From: Clostridia bacterium
GTDB lineage: Bacteria > Bacillota > Clostridia > Oscillospirales > RGIG577
Assembly: GCA_017513095.1 (NCBI GenBank)
Contig: JAFWDJ010000003.1
Span: forward strand, 1-48,436
Length of the DNA: 48,436 bases
Direction: 5' to 3'
Position numbers and translations under genes: made by a program. Below the pieces are notes generated by a model. That model was not told the origin of the DNA. It did no database searches and saw only the letters and a list, made by a program, of their open reading frames with translations. Each line of letters opens with the position of its first letter. Position 1 is the first letter of the stretch. Of the stretch, positions 7,740-16,269 are shown piece by piece.

Positions 7740-8480
7740 ATGAAAAAATCAAAGCTTCTGTTATGCGTTATTTCGGTTATTCTTGTGATTGCTTTAATTT
7801 TGCCTGCCTACGCCGCGGAGGGCGTTCCCGCCCTTACTGTTAAAGTGGACGGCACAGCCGTGCAGTGGACGGACGCCGTGCCGTTCATCAATTCGGACGG
7901 CCGCACGATGGTCCCGCTTCGCGCCGTGGGCGACGCGCTCGGCCTTGAGGTGAGCTGGAACGGCGAGGCGCGCGAGGCCGTATTCACCGACGGAAGCAAA
8001 ACGATATACTTCGTCATCGACAACAACGTCGCGCGCACGAGTACGGGCATAGACGTTGAAATGGACACCGCCGCGGTCATCTCTAATTCGAGGACTTACG
8101 CTCCCGTTCGCTATCTCGCCGAATTCTTCGGCTATAAGGTAAGCTGGAACGCATCCCTTCGCGCCGTTATCATCGAAAGCCCCGCCGAAGTGACCCCGCC
8201 CGACGAGGGCTCGTCCGGCGAGGATGCAAACGTAAGCGCCGGCCCGTATACGGACGAGCAGCTCTGCAAAATGGCCGGCGAGTATTATGAGGCGGCATAC
8301 GGCATAATGCCTCCCTTTATCGACGTAACAAGCGTTGAAGGCGATATTGTAACGCTGCACCTCTATGATATAGTCTACAATCACGCCGACACCTATGAAT
8401 GGTACACCATAGACCGCAACACCGGCAAGGGCCACAACTTCTTCGGTAAGGAAGTTGACCTTACAAATCCGGCGAAGTAA
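7740..8480 (+). CDS. Secreted protein with copper-amine-oxidase N-terminal-like domain
   Basis: The 246-residue product has a signal peptide (basic start, hydrophobic core, cleavage near AYAAEG at about residue 26). Residues ~34-148 form two copper amine oxidase N1-like units, seen as GRTMVPLRAVGDALG with VSWNG and SRTYAPVRYLAEFFG with VSWNA. In clostridia this domain is a common module of exported wall-associated proteins and does not imply amine oxidase activity. The C-terminal ~75 residues after a low-complexity linker are not recognised. Start is fixed by AGGAGG and a perfect promoter. A bidirectional terminator follows, inside the left copy of a 62-bp repeat. Confidence 0.85.
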   Translation: MKKSKLLLCVISVILVIALILPAYAAEGVPALTVKVDGTAVQWTDAVPFINSDGRTMVPLRAVGDALGLEVSWNGEAREAVFTDGSKTIYFVIDNNVARTSTGIDVEMDTAAVISNSRTYAPVRYLAEFFGYKVSWNASLRAVIIESPAEVTPPDEGSSGEDANVSAGPYTDEQLCKMAGEYYEAAYGIMPPFIDVTSVEGDIVTLHLYDIVYNHADTYEWYTIDRNTGKGHNFFGKEVDLTNPAK

Positions 8481-8484
8481 TATA

Positions 8485-8546
8485 AACGCGCATTAAAAAA
8501 GCGGGCTTTCGCCCGCTTTTTTAATATATCCTATTCCCCTATTTTC
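8485..8546. repeat. Left copy of 62-bp direct repeat framing the CoiA-like gene
   Basis: Matches 9997-10058 at 59 of 62 positions in the same orientation. The copy contains the bidirectional terminator and, at 8531-8546, the same bases as the last five codons and stop of the ThiY-like gene at the other copy, although no such gene is here. It is therefore a duplicate of the ThiY gene end. Confidence 0.95.
8492..8525. terminator. Bidirectional terminator (left copy)
   Basis: A 14-bp perfect stem ATTAAAAAAGCGGG / CCCGCTTTTTTAAT around a short loop, with A and T runs on both sides. It serves the gene ending at 8480 and the opposing CoiA-like gene ending at 8564. Confidence 0.95.
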
Positions 8547-8563
8547 AAAAAGCATCAAGCAGT

Positions 8564-9922
8564 CTATTTCCATTTTAAAACAGCCTCTAATTTGTTTTTT
8601 GGCAATCTGCGTAGAAGCTCCCTCTTTATTTTCCAATTTGGATCGGGAATGTACGGATCAATAGATTGTATGATTTCCTTCAATATAGACGCTGTTTCGC
8701 TGTCCGGCGCTTCCAAAGATTTAGGGCGCGTTGAAAGACCTTTACGCCCACACATTGAAACAAATCCGATAAACTCAAGGTAATCAAAATATCGTTTAAC
8801 TACATCATAAGGAAGACTTATTTCCTGTTCTATCCCATTTAAGTTTACGTGAATGTCGCATATCATCCGCTTATCAACATGCAGCTTCAAACGGTTCTCT
8901 GAGATGCTTTTTTGAATACTGTCGACGGTAAACGTAGTTGTTGGTTGCCCGAATCCATAATAAACATAGTCATCAAATAATTTTCCTTGCCATTTGCGAC
9001 GATCACACCCAAAAACAAATTCTCCCGTAATCGGTATATCTATATAAAACGGTTGCTCAAGCGTGTTTTTTGAAAAACGAAATTTTTTTAGCCAACACTC
9101 TGCTTGTCGGTCGCTGCGCAGTTTTTTTAAAGCATTCTTATAGTTCTCCGGAAGAAATGTTTGCCGCAATTCTATAATAGCCTGTTTGCTCTTTTCTCTG
9201 CTTTTTTGCAAATCTCTTTCTCTTTGTTTCTTGATTTTATCAAACTCCGTTTTCTTTTTTTCAAATTCTGCTTTCTTTTCTTTGAGTCGACGCATTCTTT
9301 TTGGATTATAAATCCATTCTCTGTTATCGTTGTCCCGCAAAACCGCTTCAGTAACGTCTCCTTTGGTATGCTTTTCTTTTACCAAACGGCTCAAGTCAAT
9401 TTCAATCATCGCAATATTGTGCTTTTCGGCTTTTTTCTTCTTTTCTTCATCCACAAAATTTGTCACGGCAATCTCAATTATGCATGGTTTGTTATCTATA
9501 TGAATAAACGCATCCGCAACGATTCCCTCCAACCTTTTTTCAATTTCAACAGTATCATATTTATATATCCCCTCAGGATAAGCAGGAAGTTCATTTTCAT
9601 CTTCTAATGCTATTATAGTGCCGCGTTCATCGCCCACAATCTCGTCTATACTGATAGACCATCCCGGTAAAGCTATCTCGTTGCTCTCCTTGATAATCTC
9701 TTTAGCTAACAAATGCAGTGCCGTTTGTTGTGCTTTTAAATCATTGCAAACATAATTAGCCTTATGTGCAAAATGATGCTGCCGCACTTCTCCAAGTTTT
9801 GCAACAAGCTCTTTATGACATACCGGACATATACAATTACACTTTTCCCCTCTGCTGTCCGCACCTATCTCATCAATGTGAACTATTTTTCCGTCCCTTA
9901 TCCCATATGACAGTTTAATCAT
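8564..9922 (-). CDS. CoiA-like predicted nuclease on a repeat-framed, A+T-rich insert
   Basis: The 452-residue protein has an N-terminal cysteine/histidine cluster (C28, C30, C32, C35, then HHFAH at 49-53 and C59) like the zinc-finger of CoiA-like proteins. A restriction-like core follows, with D137 in VADAFIHIDNKP and E150 in IIEIAVTNF. Residues ~208-255 form a Lys/Glu-rich coiled coil, and the ~190-residue C-terminal region is unrecognised. CoiA acts in competence, but CoiA-like proteins are widespread and mostly uncharacterised. No competence genes are near. Codon use is markedly A+T-rich against its neighbours, which with the 62-bp repeats indicates recent acquisition. A defence or DNA-processing role is inference only. 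Confidence 0.75.
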   Translation of the reverse strand: MIKLSYGIRDGKIVHIDEIGADSRGEKCNCICPVCHKELVAKLGEVRQHHFAHKANYVCNDLKAQQTALHLLAKEIIKESNEIALPGWSISIDEIVGDERGTIIALEDENELPAYPEGIYKYDTVEIEKRLEGIVADAFIHIDNKPCIIEIAVTNFVDEEKKKKAEKHNIAMIEIDLSRLVKEKHTKGDVTEAVLRDNDNREWIYNPKRMRRLKEKKAEFEKKKTEFDKIKKQRERDLQKSREKSKQAIIELRQTFLPENYKNALKKLRSDRQAECWLKKFRFSKNTLEQPFYIDIPITGEFVFGCDRRKWQGKLFDDYVYYGFGQPTTTFTVDSIQKSISENRLKLHVDKRMICDIHVNLNGIEQEISLPYDVVKRYFDYLEFIGFVSMCGRKGLSTRPKSLEAPDSETASILKEIIQSIDPYIPDPNWKIKRELLRRLPKNKLEAVLKWK

Positions 9923-9996
9923 TATGTCTCACCTCGAAACGTCGGCCCATAATATATAAGCATATCTAATTTATAGCACATTTAAAGTCCCTTCGC

Positions 9997-10058
9997 AACG
10001 CGCACTAAAAAAGCGGGCTTTCGCCCGCTTTTTTAATATGCCCTATTCCCCTATTTTC
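9997..10058. repeat. Right copy of 62-bp direct repeat, overlapping the ThiY-like gene end
   Basis: 59 of 62 bases equal 8485-8546. It overlaps the stop codon (10043-10045) and last codons of the ThiY-like gene, so this copy is the native one. Confidence 0.95.
10004..10037. terminator. Terminator of the thiamin-salvage operon (right copy)
   Basis: Same hairpin as at 8492-8525 apart from one substitution at the foot of the stem. On the minus strand it follows the ThiY-like stop codon. Confidence 0.95.
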
Positions 10059-11053
10059 GCAACAAGCGTGTCCATATCGACGTCGCCTTTTATTATGCCG
10101 ATCTCCTTTTCCCACTCGGCGAGGGCCTTCCAGCTTTCCTCGTTTATCTCAAGAAATCCGTGCTCGTCGGACGCCATGAGCGGAAGGAGTATATCCATGC
10201 TCATAGCCTCTACCGCGGCGTCGAGCGGATAATTCGCCTTATCCTGATTTGCGAGCAGTATAGAGAGCGCCTCCTCGGGATCGTTCTTCATATCCTCAAA
10301 GCCGCGCTTCGACGCGCGCATGAACCGCTCGAGCTTATCGCTCTCGTTTTTCACCTGCGACTCGCCCGTGATGAGCACGAGCTCCTCGTAATCGGGCACG
10401 CCCTCGTCCGTTATGTCGAAGTAAACGACGTCCATGCCCTCGTTTATAAGCTCGGGGTACTCGTGATTTATATACGCGCCTATGATGGCGTCAACGTTTC
10501 CCGTGATAAGCGAGGCGTTCACGTCGAAGCCCACGTCGATAAGGTTTATCTCATCCACAGAAAAGCCGTTCTTCTTCGCCATCGCCGCGAGATAATACTC
10601 GTTGTCGGTCGTGCCGGGGTAGCCCACGGTCTTGCCGCGAAGGTCCGCGGCGCCGTTTATGCCGCTCTCCCTCATCGAGATTACCACGTTAAGAGGATGC
10701 GCGACTACCGTGCCGAGTATCCTTATCGGTATATTCTGATTTACAGCCGTCTGGATTATATTCGGCTGATAATAAAGGCCCGCGTCGGCCTTGCCCGCCG
10801 CCGTCATCGTTATCGCGTCGTTCGTATTCGCGGGAAGCTGAACGTGAACGTTTAAGCCCTCCTCGGCGTAATAGCCCTTCTCTATTGCCACGTATATGAA
10901 CGAATGCACCGCGTTCGGGTACCAGTCAAGCACTATATCGAAATCCTCAAGCTCGCCCGAGTCCGACTCCCCGCCCGAGCCCGAGCTGCACGCCGCAAGC
11001 ATTACGGCCATACAGAGCGCGAGAGCGAGCGCGATTATCTTTTTTATTTTCAT
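10043..11053 (-). CDS. thiY: Thiamin-pyrimidine ABC transporter substrate-binding lipoprotein (ThiY/NMT1-like)
   Basis: The 336-residue product has a lipoprotein signal ending AVMLAACSS and an NMT1/THI5-type periplasmic-binding fold: DIVLDWYPNAVHSFIYVA, GYYAEEGLNV, GKADAGLYY and GKTVGYPGT. In Bacillus, ThiY binds formylaminopyrimidine, a breakdown product of thiamin, for import by ThiXZ. Here it is second in a two-gene unit under a TPP riboswitch, which supports that substrate over the sulfonates or other ligands bound by related proteins. The permease and ATPase partners are not in the window. The 3' end is part of the duplicated 62-bp repeat. Confidence 0.85.
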   Translation of the reverse strand: MKIKKIIALALALCMAVMLAACSSGSGGESDSGELEDFDIVLDWYPNAVHSFIYVAIEKGYYAEEGLNVHVQLPANTNDAITMTAAGKADAGLYYQPNIIQTAVNQNIPIRILGTVVAHPLNVVISMRESGINGAADLRGKTVGYPGTTDNEYYLAAMAKKNGFSVDEINLIDVGFDVNASLITGNVDAIIGAYINHEYPELINEGMDVVYFDITDEGVPDYEELVLITGESQVKNESDKLERFMRASKRGFEDMKNDPEEALSILLANQDKANYPLDAAVEAMSMDILLPLMASDEHGFLEINEESWKALAEWEKEIGIIKGDVDMDTLVAKIGE

Positions 11054-11071
11054 ATTTATCTTCCTTTCCTT

Positions 11072-12241
11072 TTAACCCTTCATCGTGCCGAGCACGGCGC
11101 AGAAAAGCGCCGTCATCTCGGAGATGCTCGGTATGTATACCTTCTCCTCCGTCGTGTGTATGCCCTGCTGCACCGCGCCGAACGCGTCGAGCGCGGGCAC
11201 GCCGTAATAGTAGAACCAGCACGCGTCGGTAGCCGTCGGGTCGGCCATGTCGGTTATCTCAAGGCCCAGCGCCTTGCCCGCCTTACCAACGAGCGCCACG
11301 GCCGCGCTGCCCGCGTCGTTTTTCTCAAGCGCGGGGAAAAGGATGTGATGCTCGACTGTCGTCGTGCAGTACGGGTCCTCGTTAGACGCGGCAAGGGATT
11401 CTATATTTGCCTCGGCCTCTTTAAAGGACTCATTCGTCGGAAGGCCCGCAACGCAGAACTCCATATGCGCGTCGCCCGCGACTATGCCGTTCGGCCTGCC
11501 GCCCGAGATGGGCGCGACGTTGTAATATATTTCGCGCTCGTAGTCGTTGAAGCTGTAATACTTTAAAATTTTGTGCGCAAGCTCCTTTACGGCGCTGTGT
11601 CCGTCCATATACGCGGCGCCCGCGTGCGCCTCCACGCCCTTTATATCGAGCGCGCCCAAAATAACGCCGTCGCGCTGCGATACCACGCCGTAGCCGCCGT
11701 CCGTCTTTACGGCGTACTCGAAAACGTAGGCGCATTCGGCGCCCGCCGCCTCCGCTTCAAAGACCTTGCAGCCCGTGGGCGAGCCTATCTCCTCGTCACA
11801 GCTGTATATAAACACCATCTCCTTATCGGGAAGAAGCCCCAATTCGGACGCCATCCTTACGGCGTAGGCCGAGATTACAACGCCGGCCTTGCAGTCGCCC
11901 GTGCCGAGGCCGTGAAGCCAGCCCTCGTCGTCTGTAAAAGGCGGATATTTTTCGGCGTATCCCGCGGGGAATACGGTGTCGAGGTGGGCGTTTAATACTA
12001 TTTTTCCGTTCTTGCTGCCCGCGTTCACCCTTGCGACAAGGTGAGTGCCGATGCCCTCGCAGAAAATCTCCTTCATCTCAATTCCGGGTATCATTTCAAG
12101 CATTTTTCGCGTAAGATCTACGGTCCTTCGGTTTCCCTCGATATACCCGCTCTCGCAGTCGATTTTTGCGTACTCGGTCAAAAGCCCTACCTGCTCGTCA
12201 AGATACTTTTCGGCAAGAGTGCGTATCGTTTTTTCGTCCAT
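11072..12241 (-). CDS. M20-family amidohydrolase, probable formylaminopyrimidine deformylase (YlmB-like)
   Basis: The 389-residue enzyme has the di-zinc M20 signature: LNAHLDTVFP, GLGTGDCKAG with the bridging Asp, SCDEEIGSPT with the catalytic Glu, and a dimerisation lid in the middle. Family members are deacylases or peptidases. Position decides the likely job: it is the first gene behind a TPP riboswitch and is followed by a ThiY-like binding protein. This matches the Bacillus salvage route in which YlmB removes the formyl group from formylaminopyrimidine. ATG 12241 is chosen because GAAAGGAG lies seven bases upstream; a longer frame start is inside that ribosome site. Substrate is inferred, not seen. 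Confidence 0.8.
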   Translation of the reverse strand: MDEKTIRTLAEKYLDEQVGLLTEYAKIDCESGYIEGNRRTVDLTRKMLEMIPGIEMKEIFCEGIGTHLVARVNAGSKNGKIVLNAHLDTVFPAGYAEKYPPFTDDEGWLHGLGTGDCKAGVVISAYAVRMASELGLLPDKEMVFIYSCDEEIGSPTGCKVFEAEAAGAECAYVFEYAVKTDGGYGVVSQRDGVILGALDIKGVEAHAGAAYMDGHSAVKELAHKILKYYSFNDYEREIYYNVAPISGGRPNGIVAGDAHMEFCVAGLPTNESFKEAEANIESLAASNEDPYCTTTVEHHILFPALEKNDAGSAAVALVGKAGKALGLEITDMADPTATDACWFYYYGVPALDAFGAVQQGIHTTEEKVYIPSISEMTALFCAVLGTMKG

Positions 12242-12268
12242 TTTTAGCTCCTTTCGCACAAATAAGAA

Positions 12269-12301
12269 CGGGCGGCTAACCCCTGTAAGGTCATCCGCCC
12301 G
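12269..12301 (-). terminator. Riboswitch expression-platform terminator
   Basis: On the minus strand CGGGCGG pairs with CCGCCCG and is followed by TTCTTATTT, between the TPP aptamer and the M20 gene. Ligand binding would favour this hairpin and stop transcription. Confidence 0.8.
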
Positions 12302-12304
12302 AAT

Positions 12305-12405
12305 ATCGCTTCGGTCTCATATTTCCCTACGTTGGCATTATCCAAATCAGGTAATGGGTACAGGCTTTAAGCCAAATCTCAGCCCGCTTTCGCAAGCTCC
12401 CCTCT
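12305..12405 (-). promoter_or_regulatory. TPP riboswitch (THI element)
   Basis: The minus strand carries the conserved thi-box parts in order: GGGCTGAGA, a variable helix, ACCC, ACCTGATTTGGATAATGCCA and CGTAGGGA. These are diagnostic of the thiamin-pyrophosphate aptamer. A terminator hairpin follows, so the two downstream genes should be repressed when TPP is plentiful. Aptamer edges are approximate. Confidence 0.96.
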
Positions 12406-12492
12406 TTTATTGTGATAATTTATTACCAATAATAACAATAATAATTATATTATCACATATCGTTTTTTGTCAATACGGATTACGGCCCAACT

Positions 12493-12996
12493 TTAATTGA
12501 ACGCGGCCTTGTATACGGCGTTTATCTCGTCCGCGTCAGACGATATGACCATGGATACGAAATTGCCGTTCTGCTCAACGCTTGCGGCCTCTATCTTTTC
12601 ATACTCCGCGGGGAAATAATTCTTCGTCTCGTTAAGCTTCGCCTTGTAGCGGTTCTCAAGCTTCTCCTTTACCGACTGCGCCGCGTCAGCGTTTGCGGCT
12701 TCAATAAAGACTATCTCGTCCGCCGAAACGCCCGACACGTTTATCTTCGCGGCGAACTGTGCGCATTCGCTCTCCTCGATGCCGTAGAACGATAAAAGCT
12801 CGTCGGCGGAAAGGTCTATCATATCCTCCCCCGACGTATACGCGCTCACGCTCTCCATCACCGCGCCCAAATCGACCGTGACGTCCGCTTCCTTTGTCTT
12901 ATCGCCGCTGCACGACGCCAAAAGAAAGACCGCGCACAACATGACCGCGAGCGAGATGCCTGCCTTAACTCTCTTAAAACCTATGCCGTGATCCAT
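12493..12996 (-). CDS. DUF4358-type lipoprotein
   Basis: The 167-residue product has a basic N-terminus, hydrophobic core and lipobox LLASCSGD (Cys29), so it should be a membrane-anchored lipoprotein. The mature part has the pattern of DUF4358: an early VMESVSAYTSGEDMIDLSAD, then a FYGIEESEC region and EIVFIEAANADAA followed by a helical VKEKLENRY. Function of this clostridial family is unknown. It lies between the thiamin operon and an ABC exporter, with no overlap to either, and seems to be its own transcript. Confidence 0.75.
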   Translation of the reverse strand: MDHGIGFKRVKAGISLAVMLCAVFLLASCSGDKTKEADVTVDLGAVMESVSAYTSGEDMIDLSADELLSFYGIEESECAQFAAKINVSGVSADEIVFIEAANADAAQSVKEKLENRYKAKLNETKNYFPAEYEKIEAASVEQNGNFVSMVISSDADEINAVYKAAFN

Positions 12997-13082
12997 TTCC
13001 CCTGCTCCTTAATATAATATTTTTTAATACGCAAATTTTTCGGCCGCCGATAAAGCGGCAAAAACAAAATATATAAAAGCGG

Positions 13083-16000
13083 TCATTCCATTGCCGACAG
13101 GCTGCCCGCCATGCTGATTCTTTTCAGTCTGAAATAAAGCGCGAAATTTACCAAAAGCGCAAAAAGGATTGTTAATGCCGCCGCCCAGACGAAGCACGAG
13201 GGCGCTATGTCCGGCGCGAACATGACTATCTCGACCTCCGCCGTGGTGACGACGAACCGCCCGAGGAAAATGCCCCCGACGAGCCCCAGCGCCACTCCGA
13301 TAAACGTCGAGACCATATTTTCGCGGTAGATATACTGCGCCGTCTCGCGGTCGGTAAAGCCGAGCACCTTTATTGTCGCGATCTCGCGTATGCGCTCGTT
13401 TACGTTTATGTTGGTAAGATTATACAGTACCACGAAGGCCAGAAGCCCCGCAGAGAATATTATAACATAAACTATGTAATTTAAGCTATCCATTATGCTT
13501 TTAAAATGATCTCTTGTTTCATAATTGTACGAAAGCCCCAAAACGCCGTCAAGCGCGAGCATATCGCGCGAAAGCTCGTCGCTTTTTGAAACGTCGGGCA
13601 TGTTTATAAGCACGGCGTTGTAGACCGTATCGCGGCCGCAAACGCGCTCGTAATCCTCGTGCGATATGAATACGTAATTATAGGCGTAATTCTCGCACAC
13701 GCCCGCTATGGTAAACTCACGCGCGTCGTCCTGTTCGCCCACGGTTATCGTATCTCCCGTGCCCACGCCGAGAAGCCTTGAAAGCTTTTCCGTTATCACC
13801 GCGCCGCGTGATAAATCGTACTCCTCACGCGTTACCCGGCCGTGAAGGTTTACGAATCGGCCGAAGCTCGACTCGTCCGACGGCACGAAAACGTATGTAT
13901 CGCGCCGCTCGTCTCCCGCCGAGGCTGTCGTTGACTTTTCCATGACGAAAAGGCTCTCGTCAATATACGGCGACGCGGCGAGCGCGTCTTCTATCTCAAG
14001 GCGCTCCCCGTCCGTCGCGCCGTCGTCTATAAGCATCGACGCGCTCTGTATGAACACCTCGTCGAACTGTTTATCAACTATCGCGGTTATCGAATAGCGC
14101 AGCATAAAGCCCGTAAGCATGAGCGCGCTGCAGCCGGCGATGCCCACGACTGTCATAATGACGCGCCCCTTATATCTGAAAATATTTCTCGCCGTTACTT
14201 TTTTCGTAAAGCTCATATGCTTCCAAAGCGGCGTATGCTCCAAAAACACGCGCTTTCCGCTTTTCGGCGGCTTCGGACGCAGCAGCGCCGCGGGCCTCTT
14301 ATTAAGCTCGCCCCCGCACGCGAAGAGCGCCGACAAAACGGTACATAAAAGCGCCACGCCTATGCATGAAAGGCCGAGCCCCCATTTAAACGGGGTAAGC
14401 GCGCCCGGTATGTTGTAGAGTATGCCGTAGGCGTTCATTATTACGGCGGGGAATATGCGAAAGCCCGCCGCAAGACCCAAAAATCCGCCCGCAACGCTTG
14501 CCGAGGCCGCGTATATCACGTACTGCGCCGCGATGCGCCCCGACGAAAAGCCAAGCGCCTTTAACACCCCCGTCTGCGTTCGCTGCTCCTCGACCATGCG
14601 CGTCATCGTCGTAAGGCATACTAAAAGCGCCACGGCTATGAACATCACGGGGAATACCGCCGCAATCGCGCCCACGCGGTCGGCGTCGGTGCCGTAGCCC
14701 TCGTAATCGACGTAGTCGCGCCTGTCGAAAATATACCACTTCGCGCCGCTTTTAAAATCCGCAAGCTTTTTCTCGCCGTCTTCTATGTCGCGCGCGGCGT
14801 CGGAAAGCTTTTTTTCGCCGTCGGCTATGTCGCGTTCGGCGGACGAAATCTTCTCCCGGGCCGCCGAAAGCTCGGCGCGCGCGTCAGAAAGCGCGGCTTC
14901 GCCCTCCTCTATGGCAAGACGGCTCTGTGAGAGCTCGCCCTCTGCATTTATAAGACTCTGCCTGCCCTCTTCAAGTTCCGCCCTTTTTCTTAAAATTTCT
15001 AAATTCGCGTCGGCGATCTCCGACGCGGCGTTGTCAAGCGCTGCTTTTTTTTCGTCAAGCTCCGCCTTCGCCGCGGAAAGCGCAGCTTCCGCCTCGTCAA
15101 GTCCCGGCACTTCAATCGGAAGCGATTTTGCCTCCTCAAATTCCCTTACTTTTCCCTCGTATTCGGCGTACGCCGCATTATATGCCGAAAGGCCGGCGTT
15201 ATATTCATCCTCGGCGCGCGCGATTTCGGCCTCCGCAGCCGTTAATTCCGCCTCCGCCGTCCGGGCCGCCTCGTCGTAGCGCGCCTTCGCATCTTCGTAC
15301 TCCGAAAGCGCGGATTCATACTCCGCCTTTCCGTCCGAAAGGCGCTTTTCCTCATCAGAAAGGCGCGCCTTCGCGTCGTCAAATTCGCGTTTCGAGTTCT
15401 CAAGCCGCGATCTCCCGTCCGCAAGGCCGCGTTCGGCGTCGGCGTAATCGGCGCGGGCGCGTTCAAGCTCGGCCTCCTCGTCGGCCGCGGCGCGGTCGGC
15501 GCGCGCGGGAATAAGCCTAAGAGACGCCGCGTCAATAATATCACCGTATTCGTCTAAAAGCGCGTAATACTCATCGGAAAACGCGCCTGTGTCTTCGTCC
15601 TTTGAAAGCGTTAAATATACGTCGGTATACGCCTTATACGAAAACGCCTCATCGGGTATAAGGCAGAATGCGTCGAGCGTACCGTTTCCTATCTTCGTAT
15701 TGCCGCGGTCGAACGAAATGTAGACGGGCGACTGTACAATGCCCACTATCGTGAACGTATCGCCTTTAAGATAATCGGAAAGGTCGCTCTCGTCGTCGCT
15801 TTGCGAAAGCTTGATTTCGTTTCCCACAGCGAAGAGCTCCGGTGTGCGGGTGTTTATTTCCACCGCGCATTCGTTTGCGTTCGCGGGAAGTCTGCCTTCG
15901 ATGACCACGGGAAGATTTGCCCGCGAGTCAGGCGAATACGACATCGCCTTTATCGTTATATCCCGGCCGTCCGGATTTTCGGCAAAGCAGTCAACGCAAT

Positions 16001-16265
16001 ACGAAGGCTGCACGTTGGAAACGCCCGAAACGTCATGAAGCGCGTCGATATCCTCACTGTCGAAGCCCACGTTCGAAATGATATGCATATCCGAAAGGCG
16101 GTATTCGTCAAAATACGCCTTCGCCGTATCCTTCATGTCGGGGCACGTCGAGCGAACGCCCGCAAAAAAGCCGCAGCCGAGCGCGATTATCGCAAGTATC
16201 GAGAAAAAACGATTCTTCGTGCGCCACAGACTTCTTAACGTATTTAAAAAAAGAATGTCCTTCAT
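13083..16265 (-). CDS. FtsX/MacB-type ABC exporter permease with extracellular coiled coil
   Basis: The 1060-residue protein has TM1 at ~20-37, a MacB-like extracellular domain to ~250, a long Ala/Glu/Ser-rich coiled coil at ~258-505, a first FtsX core at ~532-660 (VMFIAVALLVCLTTMTRMVE), a second extracellular domain, and a second FtsX core at the C-terminus. This layout belongs to large type VII ABC permeases of Gram-positive bacteria, whose partners hydrolyse ATP to move lipids or peptides or to transmit force to wall enzymes. The ATPase gene ends four bases upstream, giving a two-gene transporter. The substrate is unknown; the coiled coil may cross the wall layer. Confidence 0.9.
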   Translation of the reverse strand: MKDILFLNTLRSLWRTKNRFFSILAIIALGCGFFAGVRSTCPDMKDTAKAYFDEYRLSDMHIISNVGFDSEDIDALHDVSGVSNVQPSYCVDCFAENPDGRDITIKAMSYSPDSRANLPVVIEGRLPANANECAVEINTRTPELFAVGNEIKLSQSDDESDLSDYLKGDTFTIVGIVQSPVYISFDRGNTKIGNGTLDAFCLIPDEAFSYKAYTDVYLTLSKDEDTGAFSDEYYALLDEYGDIIDAASLRLIPARADRAAADEEAELERARADYADAERGLADGRSRLENSKREFDDAKARLSDEEKRLSDGKAEYESALSEYEDAKARYDEAARTAEAELTAAEAEIARAEDEYNAGLSAYNAAYAEYEGKVREFEEAKSLPIEVPGLDEAEAALSAAKAELDEKKAALDNAASEIADANLEILRKRAELEEGRQSLINAEGELSQSRLAIEEGEAALSDARAELSAAREKISSAERDIADGEKKLSDAARDIEDGEKKLADFKSGAKWYIFDRRDYVDYEGYGTDADRVGAIAAVFPVMFIAVALLVCLTTMTRMVEEQRTQTGVLKALGFSSGRIAAQYVIYAASASVAGGFLGLAAGFRIFPAVIMNAYGILYNIPGALTPFKWGLGLSCIGVALLCTVLSALFACGGELNKRPAALLRPKPPKSGKRVFLEHTPLWKHMSFTKKVTARNIFRYKGRVIMTVVGIAGCSALMLTGFMLRYSITAIVDKQFDEVFIQSASMLIDDGATDGERLEIEDALAASPYIDESLFVMEKSTTASAGDERRDTYVFVPSDESSFGRFVNLHGRVTREEYDLSRGAVITEKLSRLLGVGTGDTITVGEQDDAREFTIAGVCENYAYNYVFISHEDYERVCGRDTVYNAVLINMPDVSKSDELSRDMLALDGVLGLSYNYETRDHFKSIMDSLNYIVYVIIFSAGLLAFVVLYNLTNINVNERIREIATIKVLGFTDRETAQYIYRENMVSTFIGVALGLVGGIFLGRFVVTTAEVEIVMFAPDIAPSCFVWAAALTILFALLVNFALYFRLKRISMAGSLSAME

Positions 16266-16269
16266 ATTT

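Noticed and set aside
14785-15544. Long frames on both strands within the ABC permease coiled coil
   Set aside because: They are Ser/Ala/Arg-rich shadows of the repetitive coiled-coil coding sequence and have no ribosome sites or family motifs.
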